From Phoebastria nigripes (Eukaryota; Chordata; Aves; Procellariiformes; Diomedeidae): a stretch of DNA of 64,000 nucleotides. Shown piece after piece: positions 49,457 through 60,180 of this stretch (position 1 is the first letter of the stretch; each line of letters opens with the position of its first letter). A program made the translations under genes and the position numbers. The stretch lies in assembly GCA_035582835.1 (NCBI GenBank), contig JAYKAV010000500.1:315924-379923 (forward strand). The letters run 5' to 3'. A model generated the notes under the pieces. The model worked only from the letters and a program-made list of their open reading frames with translations. It was not told where the DNA came from and ran no database searches.

Positions 49457-50170
49457 CCTAGAATAATACTTTGATCTCATTGAATCTAATATGGTTTCTA
49501 GCTACTGCTTCCTGTGGCTTACAACCTGCATGAAAACTTTTAATTTGGGGGTGGGGAAGAAAGAGTGTGGGTAAAGCTACACTTTTAGATTGTCCCTGGC
49601 CAAAGAAAGCTACAACTGTCTGGTGGGGCTCTTTGTCATTTTTGTTTTACAAATGGAAACGTGCTAACCTTTCTTGAATTGTCCACTGTCTGATACCCTT
49701 GGGGATCATCTAGGTTCAGTAGTTCTAGGGGAAGTAACGCTAGCCACTGTTACGGGTGACAAAAGCAATGTCTTTTGTAGGTAACATACCACTGACCAAA
49801 TAAACCCCTTTTCTGCTATTTTGCTTATTATGAAATGATACCAGTGATATTTGTATGCTTGTTTTGTAATCTCGGGAGAACTAGGGTAGCTTTGACCTGT
49901 TGCTGTGTCCTTTCAGCTTGCAGGCGGCAGCGGGTGCGTTCTGGTCTGCCACTGATGAGCTGAGCTCCTGTGGGGCTGGTGGTAGAGAAGGGTTTTCTTT
50001 CTTTGAGAATTGTATGCATGAGTCAATCTGAGGGAAGAAAGGGGAGGAATCAGTTCTTGCTGTCTTGGTGTACAGCCACATGTCGGCACACCCCTAGAAA
50101 GAGTTTCTTGCTTTCAATGCTGGATGGACAGTGATGAGACTTCTCTCTCCCCTCTTTCTTTTAACTCCAG

Positions 50171-50295
50171 CAGAACTGTGAGGCAGAGTTTGGTATGATA
50201 CCATGGAAGGGCAGCATAACCATCCACATCATCTAGGGGACCAGAACAACCCTCTTTGCAAGCTGCCGGGGCAGGAATATCAGCATGATCCTCAG
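50171..50295 (+). CDS. NEK6: NEK6 exon 2: 5'UTR end and first coding exon (codons 1-31)
   Basis: A strong polypyrimidine tract (about 50141-50168) ends in CAG at 50170. The exon has 32 bases of 5'UTR, then ATG at 50203 in a strong context (ACCATGG). It encodes 31 codons to 50295 and is followed by GTAAGT. The peptide starts M-E-G-Q-H-N-H-P-H-H and ends H-D-P-Q. This parallels the mammalian NEK6 tail, which starts M-A-G-Q and ends in P-D-P-Q before the next exon; that comparison is from memory. The tail is rich in His, Gln, Asn and Pro and is probably disordered. In NEK6 this region regulates activity and partner binding. Phase is 0 at the 3' end. An overlapping upstream ATG lies at 50195 and is listed separately. 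Confidence 0.88.
50195..50236 (+). promoter_or_regulatory. Short upstream ORF overlapping the NEK6 start codon
   Basis: An ATG at 50195 lies 8 bases before the NEK6 ATG and in another frame. It reads 13 codons (M-I-P-W-K-G-S-I-T-I-H-I-I) to a TAG at 50234-50236, past the main start. Its context has G at -3 and A at +4, so it is moderate, while the NEK6 ATG has the optimal ACCATGG. Leaky scanning would be needed for the main frame. That it affects translation is inference from position only. Confidence 0.5.
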
Positions 50296-50395
50296 GTAAG
50301 TGCATGTATCTCTTCAATCTTTCTCCTTCTCTGTTTTTTTTCCCCTTCCTTTTATAAAGGTCTATAGATTTCTTGGCATTTAGCCTTCCCCGCCC

Positions 50396-50425
50396 NNNNN
50401 NNNNNNNNNNNNNNNNNNNNNNNNN
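50396..50425. other. Short assembly gap (30 unknown bases)
   Basis: A run of N lies 100 bases after NEK6 exon 2, immediately after a C-rich stretch. It probably replaces another C- or T-rich homopolymer that sequencing could not cross. Confidence 0.97.
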
Positions 50426-50852
50426 ACTTTGTTTATAGTGCTGTTATAGCAGTTTTAGGGTATATCCAGTTTGGGATTCTGCCAGCCAGCCAGAGTTTCC
50501 TGAATCTAGTTTTTTGATGATAATAAGAGAAAAAGGAAATACTTTGAATTTTGCTTAAAGCAAGTATTTTAAAATCATCTTATAAAAACATGTACTGTGT
50601 TGGCTTTCTCTTCTCTTTGATTCCTTGAAGAAAAGGCCAAAGAGAAGCAGTTGATTGTGTAAGTGAATAAATGTATTTTTATGTCCTTTTATAGTTTAAT
50701 AATAAATGCTGAAGAGGTAATTACCAAATACAAGAAAAAGTTCATCCTACGTGAAACTGTAGGCTCTCTGACTTCATTTCCTGTGAGCCTCTGGAATCTC
50801 TCCCGTAATGTATTTTATCTGGACTGTTATTAAGTTTCACTATAGTGGCTCA

Positions 50853-50873
50853 TCTCTCTCTCTCTCTCTCTCT
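50853..50873 (+). repeat. (TC)10 microsatellite
   Basis: Ten tandem TC units in NEK6 intron 2. Confidence 0.95.
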
Positions 50874-51379
50874 TTCCTGCCTTTCCGCAGAAGTGGGCTA
50901 AAACTAGGGCTAGACCTGTATTCAAAGTAATGTCGATACCTTCACTGTAATCATGAAACTTGTATTTTGTGAATTCTGGCTGCTTGCCTTTTTTAGACTG
51001 TTCGTCTGTTTCTCGGAGCAATTAAGTTTTACCTATACGTATTTTAAGGAGTAAACAAAGCATCATGGAAAAGCTGTCAGAAAGAAGCCTATTGCAACTG
51101 TGGTGTAACGTTACCCTGGGGAGGGGGCTGTGGGTGTTAGTTTGTCATTCCAAATGTGCAGTCCAGTGGTGATCAAGGTTCCTCAAACACGAAGTGGTCG
51201 TTAGGAAAGCTGTATCAAAACACCGTATAGGATTTGCAAAAACCCTAAGTTGCCTACACGTAGAGTACAACAGTGAACGTATCTTACACAGCACTGCTGG
51301 GGAAGTAATGTTGTATGGAGCAAAGCCCCCCTCTCCTAATATAGCAATTTGTCATATTAAGTCATTTAATAATAATTGA

Positions 51380-51580
51380 ATCCCCTTGATTAATCTCCTA
51401 GAATTAGCCAGTTGCATTTTGAGCAATTAAGGTTAATTACTGCCTCATTTGGCAGGATAAAGCCCCTGTAATTATTTCATGAACAAGATTAGGAAGTGTT
51501 CCTGTGCAGCAGATACATTCATGGCATCTTGGAGCACATGTTAGAATTTGTAATGACATAGTTAAGTGTAATTAGTAGCT
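51380..51580 (+). promoter_or_regulatory. TAATTA-rich block, possible homeodomain-bound enhancer
   Basis: Three exact TAATTA palindromes (51434-51439, 51469-51474, 51569-51574) occur with several further ATTA/TAAT cores in about 200 bases. LIM-homeodomain factors such as LHX2, whose gene is a usual neighbour of NEK6, bind TAATTA-type sites. AT-rich introns also produce such motifs by chance, so this is a candidate only. Confidence 0.25.
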
Positions 51581-52347
51581 AATAATCTATGTTCTGCTGT
51601 TATGCTGATGCTGAGTGGGCTCATTTTGCTGTATGGTCATTGTTCAGTGAAACCTCCCCTCAACTCTGTTAATATCCAAGTTGTGTTAATGGAGGTCTCT
51701 GAGTATATTAGCTGTTCTGAGAATGACCTAGTTTGGAATTAAGATTGCAGAAAGACTTTATTTTGGTTTTGCTGTTAAAATAAAAAAAAAAAAGCTGAAT
51801 AACAAAAATATACAGTCTACCAGAGAATAGAAAAAAATGCCTCTCCTCAGCAAACTCAGTTTAGAAATTAACAAAAATTGTACTATTTAGAGGGCAGGCC
51901 ACCTTACGTTGATGGCATGATATGATTGCTTGTTACATATTTCTTATTTTCCATTTTGCAGGAACATAATTATGTATCATTTTCAATTTTCTGGTACCTA
52001 TTACCTGGAAGAATCCAAAATTACATCATTTCTTTTTTCTGAAGACATAAGTAATGCAGACACGCTATATAACAGCTTGTGGAAGAGAGAGAGGTTTGGG
52101 AAGGAAAAATTGACCAAACTTGTCTTACAAGAAATGTCATGCATGGCAGGGATAAAAGCTTAAGCAGAAAAAACAGAACTTGAGCTTTCAGAGTCTCAAA
52201 TGAGGAGGGTTTTTTGTATGGAGTGGCCCTCTCTTCCTTCCAGCTCTTTCATTCAAAACTACTGTGTCACCCCCAAGAAGGCCAGAGCAACAGCATGCTC
52301 CTCTGGTAGAAACTTTTCCTATAATTACGCTGCTTCCTAAAGCTGCC

Positions 52348-52377
52348 TTTTTTTTTTTTTTTTTCCCCCCCCCCCCC
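52348..52377 (+). repeat. T17-C13 compound homopolymer
   Basis: Seventeen T are directly followed by thirteen C in NEK6 intron 2. Confidence 0.95.
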
Positions 52378-55038
52378 ATTCTGACAGAGGTTTTATTTCT
52401 GTTTTTTCTGTTTTATAAGTAGTTAGCATAGAGCTATGAGTAAGTGTATAAGACTTTTCTTTCTGTCTTTAACTGCTGTAGTAAAGTAATAAGATGACAC
52501 TTTTGAGTAATGCTTCATATTTAGAAGTTTTCTAATTAGAGTGAGTGAATATAAAAATATAAAAAAGGCCCAATAAAATCACAGTTTAGCTGCTGGCTCC
52601 CTTACCTGCCCAGCATTATCCTGATGAAGTTTGTCAGCGAGAGACAGAACATTTTCTAGTAATGTTCCAGAGTGAAAGTGTCGATTATTTAAGTCTCTAG
52701 ATTACTGGGTGTTTATAGCAGTAAGCAATAAAAGTTAGTTAGGAGTAAATCAGTGATACAAAAATACGGAGCTATAATTTTTGACTTAGTTTTGGTATTA
52801 TATAAACATAATAACTGACTTTTAAACCACCCTTTTACTATACTCGCACAGATTAGCAGCAGAGCGGTTCGTGGTAGTTTCATTTTGGTCTGCAAATTGA
52901 CGGTAGATTTGAACTGGTCATCTAGCAGCAAAGACTCTTCAGTTTATCCTTTTCTGAAATGCTTTGATTATTTCTATGTTAATATTAATTTCTTTGTGAA
53001 TATCACCTTGGTCTGATGTTTTCAAGCTGGTATTTCTTTCCTTGTCTTAAGTTAGTACAAATATCTGCTGATAGGGATGTTAAAACTTTGAAATTCAAGC
53101 CAAGTTTTTCAGCAAACTTTAAATTATAGGTAACGGGTCAGGTTAACGATATTTTATGATGACTGTGTAGTCTGGTTTTGAAGCTGCAAATTGAAAAACC
53201 TGATGTATTCTTCAGTAATTACTTGACTACCTGTTTGAAGGATAATCCATATTTTAAAAGTTTCCTCATCTCTTGTGAGCTTAGAAGTTCTTTTTTTTAA
53301 TCAATCTGTTCTAATGTGTTCTCATAAAATCACACGGGAATTTCAACCTCAAAGTATGCAAAATTCTTTTCAGGTAGGCATTATTGAATGGAGATGGGTG
53401 TATAATTTGGGGCATCATAAAGAGGTTTGAAACACTGATGTTGATAATAAATCATTGCTTATAATGTATACGTGTTCAACTGGAGGGGCTGAAGCTTCCC
53501 CATCTACTACCGCAGATGTCTTTTAAAGGTGAAATTAGTTTACAGTAAATGTCATTCAGATGAAGCATGCACGTTAGAAGCAAGGAAACTATTGCTTTAA
53601 AATTAATGATGCATTGCAAATATCAGAAAAAAACCCCTTATATCCAGCATAAAGATAATTAAAATTCAGGTCAGAAGCGTATGACTTAGTCGGGCTAAAT
53701 TTTTTAATGAGATTTCAGAAAATTAATTGGGCGAGTAAGTTTTTACTCTTCTAAAGAATATTTCATTTCATGGCTCTACAGGAAAGATGCTTTTATTGGC
53801 ATCTAAAGATTCTAGTGTCTGACTTTTTAACTGTTGGTTAACCAATCTTTAGCAATTTTTAGATTGGTTACAAATAATCTAAACGTCTCGTGACCTTGTA
53901 GCCATTTGTGCAGAATGATGGCTAGTGCTGGTTTTCCACATGCCAATCAGACAGCAGTAAACCAACTGACTTTATTATTAATTAACATTAGCACTCTGGG
54001 TTTATATATTGTGCAATTAGCAGAGAACATTCCCCTTTTTTCAGCTCATTCAGGCTTATTTTTTTCCGTGCCTCTGGGAGAAGCAGTCATACAGGCATTG
54101 CTCTGGAGCATGTTGGTGTTTTACTGATATTTTTGTCTTCAGTCTCTCAGTACTCTCCTTTGCCTGAAACGTCAGGTTAGAGGCTGCAGGAAACTGCTTG
54201 GACAGTTTTCTCAGGACTGTTCAGGTTTTCCCCAGCTCTTAAATAATTACAAAGAGGTAAATTTATTGGCCAAACATTAATAGTTCTGGAGATTGAAAGT
54301 CTTTCTACAGAACGGTTTTTTCTTATTCTTCCTTATCCCAAAATACAAATTCTGAGCTCTACAACTACTCATTTGAAAAACATAAAAATTCTGTTCAGGT
54401 TGTGTAGCTGTCCTCCCTGCAGGTGGTTATAGCAGCATCTGAAGGATTTTGGGGAAATTGTATCAGATCTCCAGTTGTAAATTTTGGCATGTTTGTACTC
54501 CTGCATGCGCGGCACTCTAACAGACACCCCTGAAAATGTGGAAGCATGGGTAGAAACCACATCCTATCACCAGGAGCAAGTATAGGAACTTTTCTAATGC
54601 TGTCATCCTCCATATTTGCCTGGGTTGCTTTATAATCTAGTATATAGAGACTCCTATTAATCTTTAATAAAGCTTCTTATCCTTGCAGCATATCTGTTTG
54701 GGTGCGTACAAGGTAATATAGCTGAAGTTTTTATTTCATTGGATTTTTTTAGTATTATAAAACCTTACTAATTCTGTTTTGCAGAAAATCTCGTAACACC
54801 TCAAAATTTGAGGCTGAAAGTTCTGGCAAACTTCTCCGTTAAGTATTGTGAACGAGGGCTGTCATTGCATACTTTTGCCAGCTTTGAAATTTGCTCTCGT
54901 GTCAGTGATTACATCTAAAAAAGAACATGTATGCCAGAGATGTTGTCCAGAATAGCTTGTTCTTGGAATAATCTCTGCATTTCTTCTTAAAAATGAATAG
55001 CTTCTTTATTTGAATGAGGAATTAATTGATTTTAATCC

Positions 55039-55044
<6 letters not shown>

Positions 55045-55072
<28 letters not shown>
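55045..55072 (+). repeat. Poly-T run (28 bases)
   Basis: An uninterrupted T run in NEK6 intron 2. Confidence 0.95.
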
Positions 55073-55076
<4 letters not shown>

Positions 55077-55324
55077 GGAAAAGGCTTCAGGGAGTTTCCA
55101 AGCTTCTAGTAGGCAGTTTTTCATTGATCCTTCTGGTGGTGAATGAGCAACAAATTTTTTTTTAAATGCAGTAGTAGAAGAATGAGACTTCATTGTGTGG
55201 ATAAAGAGAACAGCCTTTGTCTCAAAACTAGTTCTTCCCAGTCTGTCCCCTTCCTACAGCTGCACTGGGAACAGAAGTGTGCAAACAGCCCAATTTTCAT
55301 AGTGGCTTTAGAGGTCCAGTGGTT

Positions 55325-55360
55325 GGGGGGGGGGGGGGGATTGGGTGTCCCCCCCCCCCC
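55325..55360 (+). repeat. G15 run and C12 run separated by nine bases
   Basis: Fifteen G are followed by a short spacer (ATTGGGTGT) and twelve C. The two runs are complementary, so the RNA could form a very stable G:C stem. It could also reflect assembly difficulty at this site. Confidence 0.85.
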
Positions 55361-58300
55361 TTTAAATTTACGTGTCATCATTGACCTCAAAACCTGTTTT
55401 CTGCAGAGACAGTGGCTTGGTTTTCCTGTATGCATGCAGACCTGAACCCTTCACTGAGCCTGAATCTGTCCTGAAAATGAGGAGATTTATTTTTGATGAA
55501 CAGGTTTGAAGATGATGGTGGTATCTAATTTTACACACAATTTATATCTGTATATGAAAACTCTGATATTTGCAGAAATAAAGATCATGGTTTATTTGAA
55601 TGAATAGGAACTGGTTCTTTGACAGCTTTATGACAAATTGTGGTGGATAAACATGGAAGGACTTGAAAAAAATGGAGTTCCCCTTGTCAAAAGTCATGAA
55701 ATAAGTGAAATGTGTGTAAGGCCAGACTATAGGGATGATATTCTGAGGAGGTAGATATTTCTCAGGTATTCTAAATGTGTCCTTGTAACAGTATTTATAA
55801 GAGTTACCTGCTTACGTTTAAGTACAGTAAAGCGTAAGAGAATGTTAAACAGACGTATGGGAAAATGGACTGCCGTAATCAATAGGGAGCTTTCTGGTAT
55901 GGTTTGGTCTAACCTGAGCATGCTCTCTGGTTTATACTGTAATCAAACATCTTCTAGCCTGTATGAAAGCTCCGTTACTGTAATTAGGTCTGATAGGTTG
56001 TGATAGCAAATGCAAATCTAGGTCATTGCATATGTAAATGTGCAGCTGTAGTCCTGGAGGATGCCAGAACATATCAGCTAAGGTGTCCAGTCATCACCCA
56101 GCATTAACTCCAGCGTGGCAAGCAGACTTTATGTGCTAACCATGTGAAAGTGGTTAGGACACACACATACACCCTGTCACTTTCCTAACATTTATTTATA
56201 TTTTCAAGTTAAGAAGTTGCTAGATATTTCTTGGCACATGCTTAAAACATTAATTTACACTTAAACACTCTTGGTTTAAACACACAATTTAATGATTTAT
56301 GAAGGGCAAATGGATACCATCCTTGATTGCAGCACGGATTTCTTCCTTAAAAAGAAAGTTTTGTGGTAGTTGCTTCATAAAATCTTGTTAGAACTGCTAC
56401 CTCCATTGTGAATGTTAACTCCAAGTTAGAAAAGCTTTTGCTCAAACTTTCTTACTACTCAAGAAGAGCGTGGCTCAGGAGGCACACGTTCACTGTTAAG
56501 GAAGTGCTTTGATTCCTTCCTATTTTTTAATTAGGAAAAAGTGTTTTGTAATTTTATATACTGACACCTTTGTTTTGTCTGGGTAAAGCAATTCGACTGG
56601 ACAGCTCAATTAATTTGCTTAGTAGCTCATACGTAAAAGAGTCGGGAAATGGAGATGTTCCTGGTTTGTTACCAGTCAAGTTGAACAAATACTTGTGTTC
56701 AGACATTCTTCTGGTGATTTTGTCACACAAAAAATGCATGTAAACTAATGTTTTGTTAGCGTTTCCTGGAATGAGATGAGTGTTCTTCTATTACTGTAAT
56801 GTCTATTGATGAGTATTACTGTTTGTCAAATCCCTGCAAAGAGGGATGGCAACCAATTTAAACTGAGAAAGCTGCAGGGGCTGATTACTTTGAATGTTTG
56901 CTTGTCTGGTTTCATCCCATGTTGCCTTACTTTGTTGATAATGTAGTAACTTAAAGGGGAATGTATGTAAATAATAAAGCAGTGTTATCTTAACATTCTG
57001 CTATTTATCTGGTGACCCATAGGCTACCTTCTTCCTCATCAGTGAAAGGATACTTCCATTTTATTGTATAGTATAGACTGCAAAACTTAGAAAAACGAGT
57101 CCTGAATCTTCATTTTAATTTTTATTTTGCTGTGTTATAGCTTGTAAACGCAGTGTAACTTCAAGCACAGCGCACGTACTAAAAGTAACCTTCCTTTGCT
57201 TGCTAACACAAACTTTGATTGCAGCCAGTGGTGGCTGTGCAGTAAGGTGGGTAGCGGGGCTTCTTTCAGAGTATAGGGGAGACTAAAGTGATCTTAAAAG
57301 GGAAGCACTCCCTGAACGCTGTCTTGTATGTAGTGCTGGCAAAAGATGCTGGACTGAAAGCTTTACCTGCATTTTAAATCTTACTTCCAGCCCCACCCCT
57401 CTGTGTTAGGAAATGACAGTGGTAGCAATAGTTATCTCCTTAAAACATCCAGCCCTCCTGGCCTGCTCCCCCTGGACACTTGTGCGGGGATTGTCTGCTA
57501 AAGCTTCAGCTGTAAACGATGGCTGCGTCCCTGGGAAGCCCTCCCCCCCAGCTTTTGTTGTGTACTTGTCTTTTTGTGGTTCTCGATGGGAACTCTGAAA
57601 TGGCTCAAGATGCTGAAGCTTAAAAATATTCTGCTTGGCGTGCATGGTAACTTTAAGTAATCAATTTTCATAATTCCTTTTTTAAACATTGGTTAGCAGT
57701 CATGTTAATTACAGAAGAGACCAGAATGGCTCTAGGGAGCAATTCCTAGTCCATGGAGTATGTAATCCTCGTTACGCTGTGTCTACCTGCCTGGCTGGGT
57801 ATTTACCTGAGACTGCTCAGAAGTAGGCATCAGCATATCCCAAGTGATACAAGCAGGCACAGTTGATGAGAGGGTGTGTAACCAGGGAGACAGTAGTTTG
57901 GGACTAATTAGTTACTTACACAGAAGGCAAGACTTTGTTTCCTTTTAAAAAAAGGAAAAAAAGTAAAAAATGTAAAAATTTTAAAATTTCCTTTTTAAAA
58001 AAGTCATTTAACTTAATTCAGCCTATGTTACTAATACATTTACTAAGAATTAATGCATTTATGGTCAGAATTATCTATAGACTGATCAGCCTAGATTAAA
58101 TTCTTGACCATCAGAAATGAGAGCAAAGAAGGCGTGCACATTTTGTGATCTTAACTCTGTTCTGTACATTTTTGGTAGCTGTTACTAGTTTTATGCTTTG
58201 GTTTGGTTAATATTTTTACGCAAGTCTCTGCCATTATGTGTGTGTGCGCTTGCGGCTGTATGCTGTGGTTTTACATTGCGACTGCTCTGGTGCAGTATTG

Positions 58301-58559
58301 TCTGAAGCGGACAAAGAAAATGGAAGGTGGGCAGAGGAAAGCCAGACCACTACGTTGTCCATTGTACACCAAATCAACACCAGATTTCTTTGTCTGTCTT
58401 GCTGGGCAATTCCTTACTGTGAGGAATTTATCCTCCTGAATATGATTAGTCATAGAAACCGCTGGTTTGCAGTCATAAAGAAGACAGATTGGGAATGCAA
58501 GTTCATGTTTTTGCATCACTTTTTCTAGTTCATTGATTTGATTTCTTTTACCTGAACAG

Positions 58560-58700
58560 AGACATTTAACATCGTACCCATATCGCTGCACATTGGCAGA
58601 TTTTCAGATAGAGAAAAAGATTGGACGAGGACAGTTCAGCGAAGTTTACAAAGCAACTTGTCTTCTGGACAGAAAACCTGTGGCATTAAAGAAAGTTCAG
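58560..58700 (+). CDS. NEK6: NEK6 exon 3: start of kinase domain (codons 32-78)
   Basis: The acceptor is ACAG ending at 58559 and the donor is CAG/GTGAGC at 58701. The 141 bases encode 47 residues in phase 0. The exon opens with R-H-L-T-S-Y-P-Y-R-C and continues into the kinase domain, which starts near residue 46 (F-Q-I-E-K-K-I). The glycine-rich loop is I-G-R-G-Q-F-S-E-V at residues 52-60. Its third glycine position is Ser, as is typical of NEK6 and NEK7. The ATP-anchoring lysine lies in V-A-L-K-K-V-Q, with K75/K76 corresponding to mammalian K74/K75 because this N-terminal tail is one residue longer. The stretch A-T-C-L-L-D-R-K favours NEK6 over NEK7. No frameshift or missing key residue is seen. 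Confidence 0.96.
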
Positions 58701-60117
58701 GTGAGCATTTAAGTTCAAAGTCATACTATTTAGGANGCAGAATGGAAATGTTTTAAGTGTCTACACAGGTTACTTTGAGTCAGATACCTCTCTCAGTATT
58801 CTTTTGTCAGCAGTAATAATGCAATAAAATTCTTTATAAATTGAGAATTTAAGGTATGAGAACAGTGGATGGTCTGGTTTGATAATTTTACATTTAAAAA
58901 AAAAAAGCCAACACTCTGCTTTCTTATTGTATTCAGTTGGGTTTTGGAGGGGTTTTGGTTGGGTTTTTTTGTTTGTTTGTTTTGTTCTTTTGGGTGTTGT
59001 GGTGTGTTGTGTTTTGGTTTTGNTTTTTTTTTTTTTTTACTTTAGTATTTCAAGATAAGGAATAAAGAATAATGCTTCTGAAGGTCTCAAAACAGTTTTA
59101 CAAATATTAAGTCAGGTTAGTTTCATGGTGCTCAGTTTACATCTGGATGTAAGAGGCCAAGTGGCCCCGCTGCACTCCTGCCCGCCCCTTGGTTGTATCC
59201 TCTGTGGCTGTTTTCTCTGTATAGCCCGAATATCCTATATGGGACCCTATTTCCATTTTGAGCAGTCTATTTGCACTGCATGGTCTTAAACCCACTCCAA
59301 GATGACGAGGGATAATGTTTCTAAATCAGAATTATGTAGCAGTAGTGCAATTTCATATTTAATTTCACTTTTTACTTTATAAAAAGGGTTCACTAAATTA
59401 TTATTAAATGTGCGTGAAAGAACGAGGCCCTAATGGCCATAGTCATACAGCCAGGAGACTGCCATCTCGACACAGATGAATCATGAGAACACAAGAGCAC
59501 GAAAGGGAAAAATGCCTGCGCTTGCTGATGAGTTTCAGAAGAATTTCTGAAAAAATTTCATACAAGCAGCGTAGACTTGTAACTTGGCTTAAAGTATTGT
59601 GCAGTGTTCAGAACAGCATCTTGTTTGAAGAAATTTGCCTTTAATCCTTCAACAGATCCTTTAAACTCTTGTTTCTAGTGGCTTACTCTCTGATTATTAC
59701 AGAATGAATATTAATGCTCAATATTATTGTTAATTATTACAGGGAAATCAGTGGAAGTTACATCTCTGTTTAAAAGCAAAAAGTAAACATTTTATCTTTT
59801 ATTTAGCATGTGAAATTAAAAGTAACTAAACTAACTTCTGAAAATCACGACAGCAAATTCACAAACTAGTGTCTTTATTTTTCGTGCTGCTTAGAATATT
59901 GCCTACAGGTTCTAAAATTAATTTTACCCTATTGCTAGCCCTTTAGTGGTTTCAAAATAAAGAAAACATTGATCTTTGTTTGCTCTGGGGATTGTGTGTA
60001 TACTCATTACAGTAGAGGATATACAAACTGGGAGAGGAAAGACCAATTTCTTGTTAAAATACAAAATTGTTTTTTGTTGTTGTTTCATTTTTGTCTTCTA
60101 TGTTTTTGTATTTGAAG
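58701..60117 (+). other. NEK6: NEK6 intron 3
   Basis: It is bounded by GTGAGC at 58701 and AAG at 60117. It contains a G/T-rich tract on the sense strand (58935-59038) and no recognised exon. Confidence 0.92.
58935..59038 (+). repeat. G/T-rich low-complexity tract in intron 3
   Basis: The sense strand is almost only G and T, with GTTTT and GTTGT units, and ends in a T run with one unknown base at 59023. Confidence 0.9.
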
Positions 60118-60180
60118 ATTTTTGAAATGATGGATGCCAAGGCTAGGCAAGATTGCATTAAAGAAATTGACCTCTTGAAG
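60118..60180 (+). CDS. NEK6: NEK6 exon 4: alpha-C helix region (codons 79-99)
   Basis: The acceptor is GAAG ending at 60117, after a T-rich tract. The donor is AAG/GTAAGA at 60181. The 63 bases encode 21 residues, I-F-E-M-M-D-A-K-A-R-Q-D-C-I-K-E-I-D-L-L-K, in phase 0 at both ends. This is the alpha-C helix segment of the NEK6/NEK7 catalytic domain. The Glu of K-E-I (residue 94) is the expected partner of the ATP-binding lysine. The run M-M-D-A-K-A-R-Q-D-C is NEK6-like. The next exon should begin with Q-L-N-H-P. It was not found before 64000, so the gene continues outside. Confidence 0.96.

Larger units (their letters stand above)
24421..50170 (+). other. NEK6: NEK6 intron 1 (about 26 kb; 5' boundary uncertain)
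   Basis: This AT-rich stretch between the CpG island and the first coding exon has no supported coding exon. It contains MIR-type remnants (25745-25880, 26468-26690), two CR1 pieces, homopolymer tracts and a tandem CACGTG site. Open frames of up to about 156 codons (for example 29831-30301 on minus) show no recognisable domain. Alternative first exons are known for mammalian NEK6 and could lie here, but none could be picked out by sequence alone. The exact donor may be at 23292, 23339 or in the gap. Confidence 0.7.
50296..58559 (+). other. NEK6: NEK6 intron 2
   Basis: It is bounded by GTAAGT at 50296 and ACAG at 58559. It contains a 30-base gap (50396-50425), a (TC)n microsatellite, several long T, C and G runs, and a TAATTA-rich block near 51.4-51.6 kb. 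No additional exon was recognised. Confidence 0.88.
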
